Shown here piece after piece: positions 35,137 through 43,079 of a stretch of DNA of 44,848 nucleotides. Both the position numbers and the translations under genes were made by a program. The stretch's first letter is position 1. Every line of letters starts with the position of its first letter. Below the pieces are notes generated by a model that had not been told where the DNA came from, searched no databases, and saw nothing but the letters and a program-made list of their open reading frames with translations. This DNA comes from Alphaproteobacteria bacterium (GTDB lineage Bacteria; Pseudomonadota; Alphaproteobacteria; Rhodospirillales; Magnetospirillaceae), in NCBI GenBank assembly GCA_021325215.1, contig JAJPHO010000050.1:1-44848 (forward strand). Reading direction: 5' to 3'.

Positions 35137-36201
35137 ATGCATGCCTTGCTGACCGAACCGGATGCGATCTTCGATAGCGCTGCATTCGAGGCCGTGATCG
35201 GCCGAGTCCTGAAAGACCTGCTGGGGGGCGACGGCATCATCGGCGCCACCGAATCGCGGTCCGGCACCTTCAACCGGGTCGTCAAATTCACCTATGCGGG
35301 AAAACGCCTCGGCGTCCGCCTGGCGCTCAACCGCCTGCATTTCCGCTATGAGCGCGACCTGATCAAGGAAGTCTTCGCCGTCGACCTGCTGAATCACGCC
35401 GGGGCGGCGATCGACGATCAGGAGGCCGCCCGCCGGGTCGAAGCGTTGCTGCAGGCGCCGCGCGGCACGCTGATGTCCCACGAATCGGTGCGCACCATCC
35501 TCTATTACGACTGGTCGATGGAACAGCTCCCCTACGCTTTCTTCCTGTTCGAATGGATCGAGGGCGCGGTGCTGTGGGAGCTGCCTTTCGCCGACAATTA
35601 CGAGGCGGCGGGGCGGGTGCTGGCCGGCATCCACAAAGTGCGCTTCGAGCATTTCTACGAGAACATTCTCACCATCCATCATGTGCCGCGCTCGTGGCGC
35701 GACCATCTGCGCGTCTGCCTCAACCGCGAACTGGCGCGGGCCGAACTCAATCTGCCCGGCCGGCTGATCGGCCGGCTGAACGAGCTGGATATGAGCGTTC
35801 TGCAGGCCGGGCCGCCCTGCCTGATCCACAATGATTATTCCGGCGCCAATATCGTCGTCGCCACCGGCGGCCTGCTGCATGTGATCGATTGGGACAATTG
35901 GGTGGTGGATTGCCCGGAACTCGATCTGGTCAAGATGAAGCATTGGACGGCGATCGGGCATGAAGGACGGCTGATGCACCGCCCTGAACTGTACGAGGCC
36001 TTCCTCGAAGGCTATCGTGCCGCCGCCGATATCCGGATCGACGAAGGGCGGTTGCGCGCCTATGAATATCTTTGGCTGCTGCGCTGCTTCAATTTCGAGA
36101 ATTCCCGCGAGGGAAGCGGCGAAGAGAGCGTCGGCAATGACGGCTGGCGCCATGTCTATCCGCGCGCCCGCTATTACCTGGATCTGTTGGAAAGCCTGTA
36201 A
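35137..36201 (+). CDS. APH/choline-kinase-fold phosphotransferase
   Basis: This 354-residue protein has the small-molecule kinase fold of aminoglycoside and choline kinases. The catalytic loop is LIHNDYSGANIVV (H231, D233, N238) and the metal-binding segment is VIDWDNW (D251, D253). The N-lobe (about 35-140) is long, with ATESRSGTFNRVVKFTY as a nucleotide-binding-like stretch. It is followed after 20 bp by a KdsB-like cytidylyltransferase and then a histidine phosphatase, so a sugar, polyol or amino alcohol being activated for a surface polymer is a more likely substrate than an antibiotic. The Shine-Dalgarno is weak. Confidence 0.82.
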   Translation: MHALLTEPDAIFDSAAFEAVIGRVLKDLLGGDGIIGATESRSGTFNRVVKFTYAGKRLGVRLALNRLHFRYERDLIKEVFAVDLLNHAGAAIDDQEAARRVEALLQAPRGTLMSHESVRTILYYDWSMEQLPYAFFLFEWIEGAVLWELPFADNYEAAGRVLAGIHKVRFEHFYENILTIHHVPRSWRDHLRVCLNRELARAELNLPGRLIGRLNELDMSVLQAGPPCLIHNDYSGANIVVATGGLLHVIDWDNWVVDCPELDLVKMKHWTAIGHEGRLMHRPELYEAFLEGYRAAADIRIDEGRLRAYEYLWLLRCFNFENSREGSGEESVGNDGWRHVYPRARYYLDLLESL

Positions 36202-36221
36202 GTTCAGATGAAGATCGCGCT

Positions 36222-37007
36222 ATGAGAATCGCCATCGTTATTCCGGCCCGCTATGGTTCGAAGCGGCTGCCGGGCAAGCCCATGGCCGATATCGCGGGCG
36301 TCAGCCTGCTCGAACGCGTCTGGCGCATCGCCGGCGCGGTGAAGGGGATCAGCGGCGTCTACGTCGCGACCGACGACCAGCGCGTCGCCGACCATGCCGC
36401 GTCTTTCGGTGCCCAGGCGATCATGACGCCGTCCGACTGCGCCACCGGCACCGACCGCGTGCGCGCCGCCTTGCATCTGATGGAGGAAAAGCCCGACGCG
36501 GTGATCAATCTGCAGGGCGACGCCGTGCTGACTCCGCCCTGGGTGGTGCAGGCGCTGGTCGATGCATTCCTGGCCGATTCCTCGGTCAGCATGGTGACGG
36601 CGGCGGTGCGCTGCTCGTGGCGGCAATTGGCCGAGCTGCAGGAACTGAAGACGCACAGCCCGACCAGCGGCACCACGGTGACGATGAACAAGTTCGGCTA
36701 TGCGCTCTATTTCTCGAAGCAGGTGATCCCCTATCTGCGCACCCAGACCTTCGAGGTTCCGCCGGTACATCGCCATATCGGCATCTACGGCTATTCCGCC
36801 GAGACACTGGATCGGCTGGCGACCCTGGAGCAATCGCCGCTGGAGATCGCCGAACAGCTCGAACAGCTGCGGGCGCTGGAGAACGGCATTCCGATCAAGG
36901 TGGCGCTGGTCGATTATCGGGGCCGCACCCATGGCTCGGTCGACACGCCCGAGGATATTCCGGTGGTCGAAGAGATCATCGCCCGCGAAGGCGAGCTGGT
37001 GCCGTGA
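36222..37007 (+). CDS. KdsB-like CMP-sugar-acid cytidylyltransferase (divergent)
   Basis: This 261-residue nucleotidyltransferase resembles CMP-Kdo synthetase KdsB: IPARYGSKRLPGKPM, VATDD, TGTDRVRAA, RHIGIYGY, SPLEIAEQLEQLRAL and SVDTPED align in order. Two active-site-proximal motifs differ. The usual NVQGDEP is NLQGDAVLTPP (D100 kept, Glu-Pro lost), and the usual H-x-SGTDR is CATGTDR. A different acidic sugar or related substrate is therefore likely. Standing between a small-molecule kinase and a phosphatase supports a dedicated activation pathway. Its stop overlaps the phosphatase GTG start (GTGA). Confidence 0.8.
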   Translation: MRIAIVIPARYGSKRLPGKPMADIAGVSLLERVWRIAGAVKGISGVYVATDDQRVADHAASFGAQAIMTPSDCATGTDRVRAALHLMEEKPDAVINLQGDAVLTPPWVVQALVDAFLADSSVSMVTAAVRCSWRQLAELQELKTHSPTSGTTVTMNKFGYALYFSKQVIPYLRTQTFEVPPVHRHIGIYGYSAETLDRLATLEQSPLEIAEQLEQLRALENGIPIKVALVDYRGRTHGSVDTPEDIPVVEEIIAREGELVP

Positions 37008-37636
37008 TCCAGCATCTGCTTTTCGCCCGCCACGGCAACACCTTCGGTCCCGGCGACAAGGTGGTCTGGGTCGGGCGCGAGACCGACCTGCCGCTGGTCG
37101 AGAAGGGCCTGGAACAGGCGGCGGCCGCCGCCCAGGCGCTGCGCCGCAAGGGCCTGATCCCCGACGCCATCTATTGCGCCTCGCTGCAGCGGACCCGCCG
37201 CTTCGCCACCATCGTCGCCGACGCGCTGGGCCTGGCCGAGCCGGTGGTCGATCATCGGCTCGACGAGCTGGATTACGGCAGCTGGGCCGGGCGCAGCAAT
37301 GACGAGATCCTGGCCGCCGATCCCGATGCCGCCGCGGCGATGGAAGCCTGGAATGCCGGTGATGCCTGGCCCGAGGGCGCGGGTTGGGTCAGCGAGAAGA
37401 AAACGGTGATGGCCGGGCTGGAAAGCTATGTCGCCGAACGCCTGGCTTGCGGTGCGCACGAACGGCCTTTGACCGTCAGCAGCAACGGAATCTTGCGCTT
37501 CCTGCCTCGGTTACTTCTTGAAACTGTGGCGCAATTACCCAGCTTCAAGATGCGGACCGGCCATCTCGGTCTGATCGAGCGCGACCAGGGCAGTGCGCAC
37601 CTCCGGATGTGGGATTCGTCCGCCGAGGGCTTTTGA
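37004..37636 (+). CDS. Histidine phosphatase family protein
   Basis: This 210-residue phosphoglycerate-mutase-like phosphatase has the catalytic phospho-histidine motif FARHGNTF at its N-terminus. CASLQRTRRFATIVADALG carries the second arginine, followed by LDELDYGSWAGRSNDEI and a C-terminal SSNGILRF where many family members have S-H-G. The missing second His (SNG in place of SHG) is notable, because that residue normally completes the phosphate pocket. The start is GTG at 37004, overlapping the preceding stop; no other in-frame start nearby fits. It is probably the dephosphorylating partner of the kinase/cytidylyltransferase cassette. Confidence 0.83.
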   Translation: MIQHLLFARHGNTFGPGDKVVWVGRETDLPLVEKGLEQAAAAAQALRRKGLIPDAIYCASLQRTRRFATIVADALGLAEPVVDHRLDELDYGSWAGRSNDEILAADPDAAAAMEAWNAGDAWPEGAGWVSEKKTVMAGLESYVAERLACGAHERPLTVSSNGILRFLPRLLLETVAQLPSFKMRTGHLGLIERDQGSAHLRMWDSSAEGF

Positions 37637-37649
37637 GAGGGAGATTTGT

Positions 37650-38765
37650 ATGTCGGTGGCGGTTCGTTACAACGCCGTGGCCATGATCATTCACTGGCTG
37701 ACCGCGGCGACGGTGATCGGCTTGCTTATCGTCGGCAATATCATGGCCGATCTGCCCAATACCGACCCCGCCAAGCTTGAGCTCTTCAACTGGCACAAAT
37801 CCTTCGGCGTCACGGTTCTGCTGCTGACGCTGATCCGCTTAGCCTGGCGCCTGACGCACAAGCCGCCGGCTCTGCCCGACCACATGCCGGCCTGGGAACA
37901 GCGGGCGGCGCATGCCGCGCATTGGCTGTTCTATCTGCTGCTGCTGACCGTGCCGCTGCTGGGCTGGGCGATGGTTTCCTCCTCGCCGCGCAACATCCCC
38001 ACCGTGCTTTTCAACACGTTCGACTGGCCGCATATCCCGATGCTGGCCGATATGGACCGGGAGAATAAGAAGGTCATGCGTGAAGTGTTCGAGAACCTCC
38101 ATGCCGCCGCCGCCTACACCATGGCGACGCTGATCGTGCTGCATGTCGGGGCGGCGCTCCGCCATCAGTTCGTGCTGAAGGACAAGACCATCCAGCGCAT
38201 GCTGCCGAAAGTCATTCCCGCCATTCTGCTGGCCATCGGCCTGGTCGCGGCCCGTCCGGCCGCTGCCGCCGATTGGGCGGTCGATGCGGGCAAGAGCAGC
38301 CTCGGCTTCACCGGCGCGATCAGCGGCAAGAGCTTCGACGGCAAGTTCAAGAGCTGGCAGGCCGAGATCGCCTTCGATCCGGCCAATCCCGCCGCCGGCC
38401 ACGCCAAAGTGACCATCGACATGGCCAGCGCCGCCACCGGCGACCGCCAGCGCGACGCGGCCCTGCCGGACACCGACTGGTTCGACGTCAAGAAGACGCC
38501 CCAGGCCCTGTTCGAGGCGACCGGCTTCACGTCCAAGGGCGGCAATCAGTACGAAGCCGCCGGCACCCTGACCATCCGCGGCATCAAGAAGGCGGTGACG
38601 CTGCCCTTCACCCTCGACATCGCCGGCGACGAAGCCCATGCCAAGGGCAAGCTCGACATCGTCCGTACCGATTACGGCGTCGGCCAGGGCGAGGATTGGA
38701 AGGACGGTTCGACCGTGGCGCTGGGCGTCTCGATCACCTTCGACCTGACCGCGAAGAAGAAATGA
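37650..38765 (+). CDS. Cytochrome b561-YceI fusion protein
   Basis: This 371-residue protein joins a di-haem cytochrome b561 (residues 1-185, four membrane segments, haem-ligand histidines H15, H49, H151 and H165) to a YceI lipocalin-like domain (about 207-371: WAVDAGKSSLGFTGAISGKS, MASAATGDRQRDAALPD and GTLTIRGIKKAVTLPF). The joint (188-207) is a hydrophobic segment ending AAAADW that reads like a signal peptide. The YceI part should therefore sit in the periplasm, either tethered or cleaved off. YceI domains bind isoprenoids such as quinones, so quinol-linked electron transfer is plausible. GAGGGAG precedes the ATG. It overlaps the LysE gene. Confidence 0.9.
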   Translation: MSVAVRYNAVAMIIHWLTAATVIGLLIVGNIMADLPNTDPAKLELFNWHKSFGVTVLLLTLIRLAWRLTHKPPALPDHMPAWEQRAAHAAHWLFYLLLLTVPLLGWAMVSSSPRNIPTVLFNTFDWPHIPMLADMDRENKKVMREVFENLHAAAAYTMATLIVLHVGAALRHQFVLKDKTIQRMLPKVIPAILLAIGLVAARPAAAADWAVDAGKSSLGFTGAISGKSFDGKFKSWQAEIAFDPANPAAGHAKVTIDMASAATGDRQRDAALPDTDWFDVKKTPQALFEATGFTSKGGNQYEAAGTLTIRGIKKAVTLPFTLDIAGDEAHAKGKLDIVRTDYGVGQGEDWKDGSTVALGVSITFDLTAKKK

Positions 38766-39400
38766 TGCCGATCCTCTGGCCGGTCGAGCCGGAGAAGTAC
38801 GTCGCCTTCCTGACCGTGATGCTCGCCATGTCGATGATGCCCGGACCCGCCATGCTGTTCGCGGTGGCGGCCGGCATGAGCCGTGGCTTCAAGGGCGCCT
38901 TGCTGGCGACGCTGGGCATGAATTCGGCCGCGCTGGTCTGGTTCATCGCCTCTGCGCTGGGTCTGGTGATCCTGGCCGCCACGGTGCCGTGGCTGTTCAA
39001 GATCGCCGGCTGGCTGGGTGTCGGCTACATCATCTGGCTGGGCATCGACAGCATCCGCGGCGCCTTCAAGGCCGAGGTCGCCGCGCCGCGTTCGCTGAAG
39101 GCGGCGACCGGCGCGCTGTTCCGCACCGGCTTCGTGGTGCAGGGCACCAACCCCAAGGCGCTGCTGTTCTTCACCGCCGTGCTGCCGCCCTTCGTCGCGC
39201 TCGACCGCCCGGTCTGGCCGCAGATGAGCGCCTTCGCCGTCGGCATGATCGTCAGCGACACCTTCTTCATGCTGTTCTACGGCGCGCTGGGTGCCGGTTT
39301 CGCCCATAAAATGGCCGAGCCCAAATTCCGTCGTTTGTTCAGCCTTTTCGTCGGTGCCATCCTGCTGGTGGTGGGGGCGCTGATGATTACGCGGCTCTGA
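38762..39400 (+). CDS. LysE/RhtB-family amino-acid exporter
   Basis: This 212-residue inner-membrane protein has about six hydrophobic segments. It carries the family signature near the N-terminus (MSMMPGPAMLFAVAAGMSRG, compared with the usual PGP-x(2-5)-G stretch) and GTNPKALLFFTAVLPPFV in the centre. It exports amino acids or homoserine-lactone-like compounds; the substrate is not predictable. Two consecutive ATG codons (38762 and 38765) could start it. The first overlaps the preceding stop and is chosen for translational coupling with the b561-YceI gene. Confidence 0.9.
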   Translation: MMPILWPVEPEKYVAFLTVMLAMSMMPGPAMLFAVAAGMSRGFKGALLATLGMNSAALVWFIASALGLVILAATVPWLFKIAGWLGVGYIIWLGIDSIRGAFKAEVAAPRSLKAATGALFRTGFVVQGTNPKALLFFTAVLPPFVALDRPVWPQMSAFAVGMIVSDTFFMLFYGALGAGFAHKMAEPKFRRLFSLFVGAILLVVGALMITRL

Positions 39401-39448
39401 TTGACGCGCCTCCTTATTTCATTCTATTTTGTAGAAGAAATAAGGAGG
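39401..39448 (+). promoter_or_regulatory. PadR promoter with large palindrome over -10 and RBS
   Basis: CCTCCTTATTTC (39409-39420) is the exact complement of GAAATAAGGAGG (39437-39448). Nested TTCTA/TAGAA arms extend the symmetry to 17 bp with one bulged A and a 5-nt centre. A -35-like TTGACG (39401-39406) and a -10-like TATTTT (39425-39430) flank the left arm at 18-bp spacing. The right arm contains the padR Shine-Dalgarno. It is probably the PadR autoregulatory operator. Confidence 0.7.
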
Positions 39449-39453
39449 GTGTC

Positions 39454-39783
39454 ATGGGGCGCGACAGTCTGGGCTTTCTCGAAGAAGCGGTGATGCTGGT
39501 CGTCGCCGCCCTCGGCGACGCCGCATACGGCGTGAAAATCCGCGAGGAATTGAGCCGCCGCACCGGCAAGGATTATTCCCTCGGTGCCACCTACACCACC
39601 CTCGACCGCCTGCATGACAAGGAATTGCTGATCTCCTGGGTCGGCGAACCGACCGCCGAGCGGGGCGGGCGGGCCAAGCGCTTCTTCAAGCTGACCGAGC
39701 GCGGCAGCAAGCTGCTCGACGAGCGGCTCAAGGCGCGCCAGGACCTGACGGCGGGCGTGTCGCTCAAGCCGGTGCTGTCATGA
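39454..39783 (+). CDS. PadR-family transcriptional regulator
   Basis: This 109-residue winged-helix protein (LGFLEEAVMLVVAALGDAAYGVKIREEL, with GATYTTLDRLHDKELL as the recognition region and GGRAKRFFKLTERGSKLL as the wing) is a typical compact PadR repressor. AAGGAGG lies five bases before the ATG and is part of a 40-bp palindrome, arguing for autoregulation. Its stop overlaps the ATG of the next gene (ATGA), so the two form one unit. PadR regulators in such pairs often control the downstream membrane protein. The inducer is unknown. Confidence 0.92.
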   Translation: MGRDSLGFLEEAVMLVVAALGDAAYGVKIREELSRRTGKDYSLGATYTTLDRLHDKELLISWVGEPTAERGGRAKRFFKLTERGSKLLDERLKARQDLTAGVSLKPVLS

Positions 39784-40694
39784 GTGCCGCCATCGACGCC
39801 GCCCGCGCCTGCGTGGCCTGGATGGCGAACGATGCCGAGCGGGAAGACCGACTCGGCGATCTCGAGGAAATGCTGGGGCGGACCGGCGAGCAGCGCTATC
39901 TGCGCGAAGCGGCGGCGGTCTGTCTGTCCATTCTGCTGCGGCGTGTGCGGCGGGCTTTCACCAATGGGGGAATCGACATGGCACGGATTATTCTGTGGGC
40001 GGCTTTCAGCGTCGCCGGCGTCTTCCTGTTTCTCGGCCTGGGGGGTGGCGCCGGCGCGGTGTTCGTCTATGTGCAGCCCTTCGAATGGGGCGTCATCCTG
40101 GCGGCGATGCTGGGCTTCGCCGTCGCGGGGCGGCGCCTGGGCGCCTGGCCGGGCATCCTGGCCGATCTCGGCCGCGCCAGCCGGCTGGATGGCCGCATCC
40201 GCCAGGATCGCCGTGCCGCCTATCTTACTGAAGCCGCGGAACATGCGGTGGCGTCCGTCGATTTCGGCCATCTCGGCGGCGTCCTGAAAATCGCCCGCGA
40301 CGTGGCGCCGGGCGAGGCCGATCGGCTGATGAACGGCGGCATCGCCTTGTTCCGCGAGGCGTGCCGCCAGCGCATCGCCATCGTCGAGCAGACGGCGCGC
40401 GACGCCTATGCCGGATCGGCCATCGCCTTGATCTTCGGCCTCATCCATATGCTGGAAAATCTCGAGGAGCCGCTTCCGGTGCTTGGCCATCTGCTGGGTG
40501 GCGCGTTGTGCGCTTCCTTCTTCGGCGTGATCCTGGGCCGCGCCGTGCTGGCCCCGATCGCCAGCCAGCTTGCCACTCTATACGACCAGCAGAGCCGCGA
40601 GATGGATGCGCTGCGCCTCTCGCTCGGAGGAAGGGAACAGTTTCCGGTCGAGACCTTCGAGGTGCTGGCCTCCGGTCTGGCCTCGGCAGGTTAG
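39780..40694 (+). CDS. MotA/TolQ-like membrane protein with prefix-like N-terminus
   Basis: This 304-residue protein does not match a common annotated architecture. Residues 8-60 (WMANDAEREDRLGDLEEMLG, then LREAAAVCLSILLRRVRR) resemble the permease-prefix segment of PadR-linked ABC permeases. Residues 68-90 and 100-118 are membrane segments, and 130-205 is a soluble helical loop. Residues 211-265 (ALIFGLIHMLENLEEP, then GALCASFFGVILGRAVLAPI) closely resemble the last two helices of MotA/PomA/TolQ stator proteins. The conserved stator proline before the first of these helices is not evident, and no MotB/TolR partner is adjacent. It is translationally coupled to padR. Function is unknown; possibly ion-channel-like. 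Confidence 0.7.
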   Translation: MSAAIDAARACVAWMANDAEREDRLGDLEEMLGRTGEQRYLREAAAVCLSILLRRVRRAFTNGGIDMARIILWAAFSVAGVFLFLGLGGGAGAVFVYVQPFEWGVILAAMLGFAVAGRRLGAWPGILADLGRASRLDGRIRQDRRAAYLTEAAEHAVASVDFGHLGGVLKIARDVAPGEADRLMNGGIALFREACRQRIAIVEQTARDAYAGSAIALIFGLIHMLENLEEPLPVLGHLLGGALCASFFGVILGRAVLAPIASQLATLYDQQSREMDALRLSLGGREQFPVETFEVLASGLASAG

Positions 40695-41848
40695 TCCTCA
40701 CTGTCCTTGCGGTAAGGGCCTTCCTCGGTCTGCGCGGCGATCTGGCGCAGCATGGCGGCGCGTTCGCGGTGCAGGAAGCTGGAGACGGCGTCGCGCAGCG
40801 GCTTTTCCCTGATCCAATGCACGCTGTAGGTCGGGACGGGCAGATAGCCGCGGCTGATCTTGTGTTCGCCCTGGGCGCCGGCCTCGACCTTGGCGAGGCC
40901 GCGTTCGATGGCGAAATCGATGGCGCGGTAATAGCACATCTCGAAATGCAGGAAGCGGAAGTCGCCCAAAGATCCCCAATTGCGGCCGAACAGGGTGTCC
41001 GAGCCGATGAAGTTCAGCGCGCCCGCCACCCAGCGCCCATCCTGCTCGGCCATCACCAGCATGACCCGCTCGGCCAGCGGCCCGGTCAGCCGGTCGAAGA
41101 AGCTGCGCGTCAGATAGGCCTGGCCCCATTTTTTGCCGGTGGTGTCGAGGTAGAAATCGTAGAAGGCGTCCCAATGCTCGGGCTTCAGGTCGGGGCCGCT
41201 CAGACAATGAATTCGGACGCCGAGAGCATTGGCTTTCTCGCGCTCCTTGCGGATCGCCTTGCGCTTGCGGGACGAGAGGGCGGCAAGGAAATCGTCGAAG
41301 GTCCGATAGCCCTGATTGTGCCAATGATATTGCTCGCCGATGCGCAGCAGCCAGCCTTGTTCGGCCAGGTTGAGCGCTTCCGGCTCGGTCAGGAAGGTGA
41401 TGTGCGCCGAAGACAGCCCATTGTCCCGGACCACCTGCGCCATGGCGCCGCCCAGCAGCGATTCCATTTCGGCGGTGTCCTGGCCGGGCCGTACCAGCAG
41501 GCGGCGGCCGCTGGCCGGGGTGAAGGGGACCGCGCATTGCAGCTTGGGGTAATAACGGCGCCCGGCATTGTGCCAGGCTTCGACCCAACCCCAGTCGAAG
41601 ACATATTCGCCGTAGGAATGGTTCTTGACGTAAAGCGGCGCCGCGGCCAGCAATTCGCCGCCCAGCTCGACCAGCAGATGGCTGGGCTGCCAGCCGCTGC
41701 TGCCGGCGGCCGAGCCGGAGTCCTCCATGGCGCTGAGAAAACCATGCAGCAGAAACGGATTGTCGCCGCCGGCGCAGGCGTTCCAGGCGGCGGCATCGAC
41801 CTGCGCGATCGACTCGACGCTGCGCAAAGTCAGTTTCAGCTCAGACAT
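40691..41848 (-). CDS. COG3146/DUF482 peptidoglycan-type GNAT acyltransferase
   Basis: This 385-residue cytoplasmic protein resembles the COG3146 (FemAB-like, GNAT-fold) family found across Proteobacteria. Landmarks are CAGGDNPFLLHGFLSAMEDS, the VKNHSYGEYVFDWGWVEA strand, KRKAIRKEREKA, TGKKWGQAYLTRSFFDRL, FGRNWGS and FEMCYYRAIDFAIERGLAKV. The C-terminal GAQGEHKISRGYLPVPTYS is strongly conserved in the group. The physiological reaction is not established. It overlaps the DUF445 gene by 13 bp as the last gene of the MarR-GNAT operon and ends 4 bp inside the convergent MotA-like gene. Confidence 0.85.
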   Translation of the reverse strand: MSELKLTLRSVESIAQVDAAAWNACAGGDNPFLLHGFLSAMEDSGSAAGSSGWQPSHLLVELGGELLAAAPLYVKNHSYGEYVFDWGWVEAWHNAGRRYYPKLQCAVPFTPASGRRLLVRPGQDTAEMESLLGGAMAQVVRDNGLSSAHITFLTEPEALNLAEQGWLLRIGEQYHWHNQGYRTFDDFLAALSSRKRKAIRKEREKANALGVRIHCLSGPDLKPEHWDAFYDFYLDTTGKKWGQAYLTRSFFDRLTGPLAERVMLVMAEQDGRWVAGALNFIGSDTLFGRNWGSLGDFRFLHFEMCYYRAIDFAIERGLAKVEAGAQGEHKISRGYLPVPTYSVHWIREKPLRDAVSSFLHRERAAMLRQIAAQTEEGPYRKDSED

Positions 41849-43047
41849 ACGGACACCGCGTAAAGGAACAGCCCGACCACGCCGCCGACCAGCGTACCGT
41901 TCAGGCGGATGAAGTGTAGATCGGCGCCGACTTCGGCTTCCAGCTTGCCGACCAGGACCTCGTCGTCCCAATTGGCCACCATCGTCGCGACGAAGCCGCC
42001 GATGGCGTCGCGCCGCGGCACCAGCACGCGTTCGCCCAGGCGCACCATCCAATTCTGCAGGGTGGTCTGCCAGGTGATGTCGGTGGCCAGGCGCTGGCCG
42101 GCGCGCCGGATGAAGCCGGCCAGACTGTCGCGATCGAGGCCGAGCTTGCCCTTCAGGCCGGAAACCATCTTGAGGATTTCCTCGCGCAGGGTGGGATCGG
42201 CGAACAGCATATGCTGGCAGCGGGCCGCCTCGTCCTGCCAGCGCGGATCGCGGGCCAGGCGCTCGGGCAGGCTTTCCAGCGTGCGGTCCAGCGCCATGCG
42301 CCAGCGATGGCCGGGGAAGCGCAGATTCTGCAGGATCTCGACCAAAGCGTCGCTCAGCCGGTCGGACAGGCGGGTGTCGACCCATTCCGGAATCCAGCGC
42401 GAGGAATGAACGGTGACCGCCTCGCGGATATCGTCCTGATGATCGCGCAGGAACAGGCTGAGGCGATCCAGCGCCGCGTCGATCCAGGGCTCGTGCAGCC
42501 CCGATGTGCTGGCCCGAGCCACGCCGCGCGCCAGAATCGGCCCGAGCGGAAGATGCGAGGCCAGCTCGAACAGCCGGTCGCGCCAATTGAAATCCTCGAA
42601 GGCTTCGGCTACCGCCGGGCCTTGGGCGATCAGCCAATCGGCCAGCTTATAGGCGTTCTCCTCCTCGGCCAGCCATTTACCAGCCTGCGGCGGCAGGGCC
42701 AGACTGTCGAGCATGCCGCGCAGCACATCCGAGGTCAGGAAGGTTCCGCCGATGAAGTCGCCCAGGGAGCGGCCGATGCGCGCCTTGTTGGCGGGGATGA
42801 TGGCGGTATGCGGGATCGGCAGGCCGAAGGGCCGGCGGAACAGGGCGACGATGGCGAACCAGTCGGCCAGTCCACCCACCATCGCGGCCTCGGCGAAGGC
42901 GCGGACATAGGGCAGCGCCGGATGCAGAGACTGATAGCGCGAAGTGGCCAGGAAGATCACGGTCATCGCAAGCAGGAGCAGCGTGGCCGTGAGACGCATC
43001 CGGCGAAAGGCCTGGGCGCGCCCGGAGACGGGGGCGGTCGAACTCAT
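41836..43047 (-). CDS. DUF445 family membrane protein
   Basis: This 403-residue protein has N-terminal membrane segments (about 17-36 and 48-70, containing FAEAAMVGGLADWFAIVALF), a long amphipathic helical middle and a final C-terminal membrane segment (LVGGVVGLFLYAVSV). ALFRRPFGLPIPHTAIIPAN and KARIGRSLGDFIGGTFLT are the family's hallmark sequences. The function of DUF445/YheB-like proteins is unknown. It begins 32 bp after the MarR-GNAT gene and overlaps the next gene, so it sits in the middle of a three-gene operon. Confidence 0.9.
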   Translation of the reverse strand: MSSTAPVSGRAQAFRRMRLTATLLLLAMTVIFLATSRYQSLHPALPYVRAFAEAAMVGGLADWFAIVALFRRPFGLPIPHTAIIPANKARIGRSLGDFIGGTFLTSDVLRGMLDSLALPPQAGKWLAEEENAYKLADWLIAQGPAVAEAFEDFNWRDRLFELASHLPLGPILARGVARASTSGLHEPWIDAALDRLSLFLRDHQDDIREAVTVHSSRWIPEWVDTRLSDRLSDALVEILQNLRFPGHRWRMALDRTLESLPERLARDPRWQDEAARCQHMLFADPTLREEILKMVSGLKGKLGLDRDSLAGFIRRAGQRLATDITWQTTLQNWMVRLGERVLVPRRDAIGGFVATMVANWDDEVLVGKLEAEVGADLHFIRLNGTLVGGVVGLFLYAVSVCLS

Positions 43048-43079
43048 AGTTGGATCATATTGGTTCGGCGGTGCCGAAC

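Noticed and set aside
35137-36201. Aminoglycoside resistance gene
   Set aside because: The fold matches the kinase superfamily, but the operon with a KdsB-like enzyme and phosphatase points to metabolism; no resistance subfamily is recognisable.
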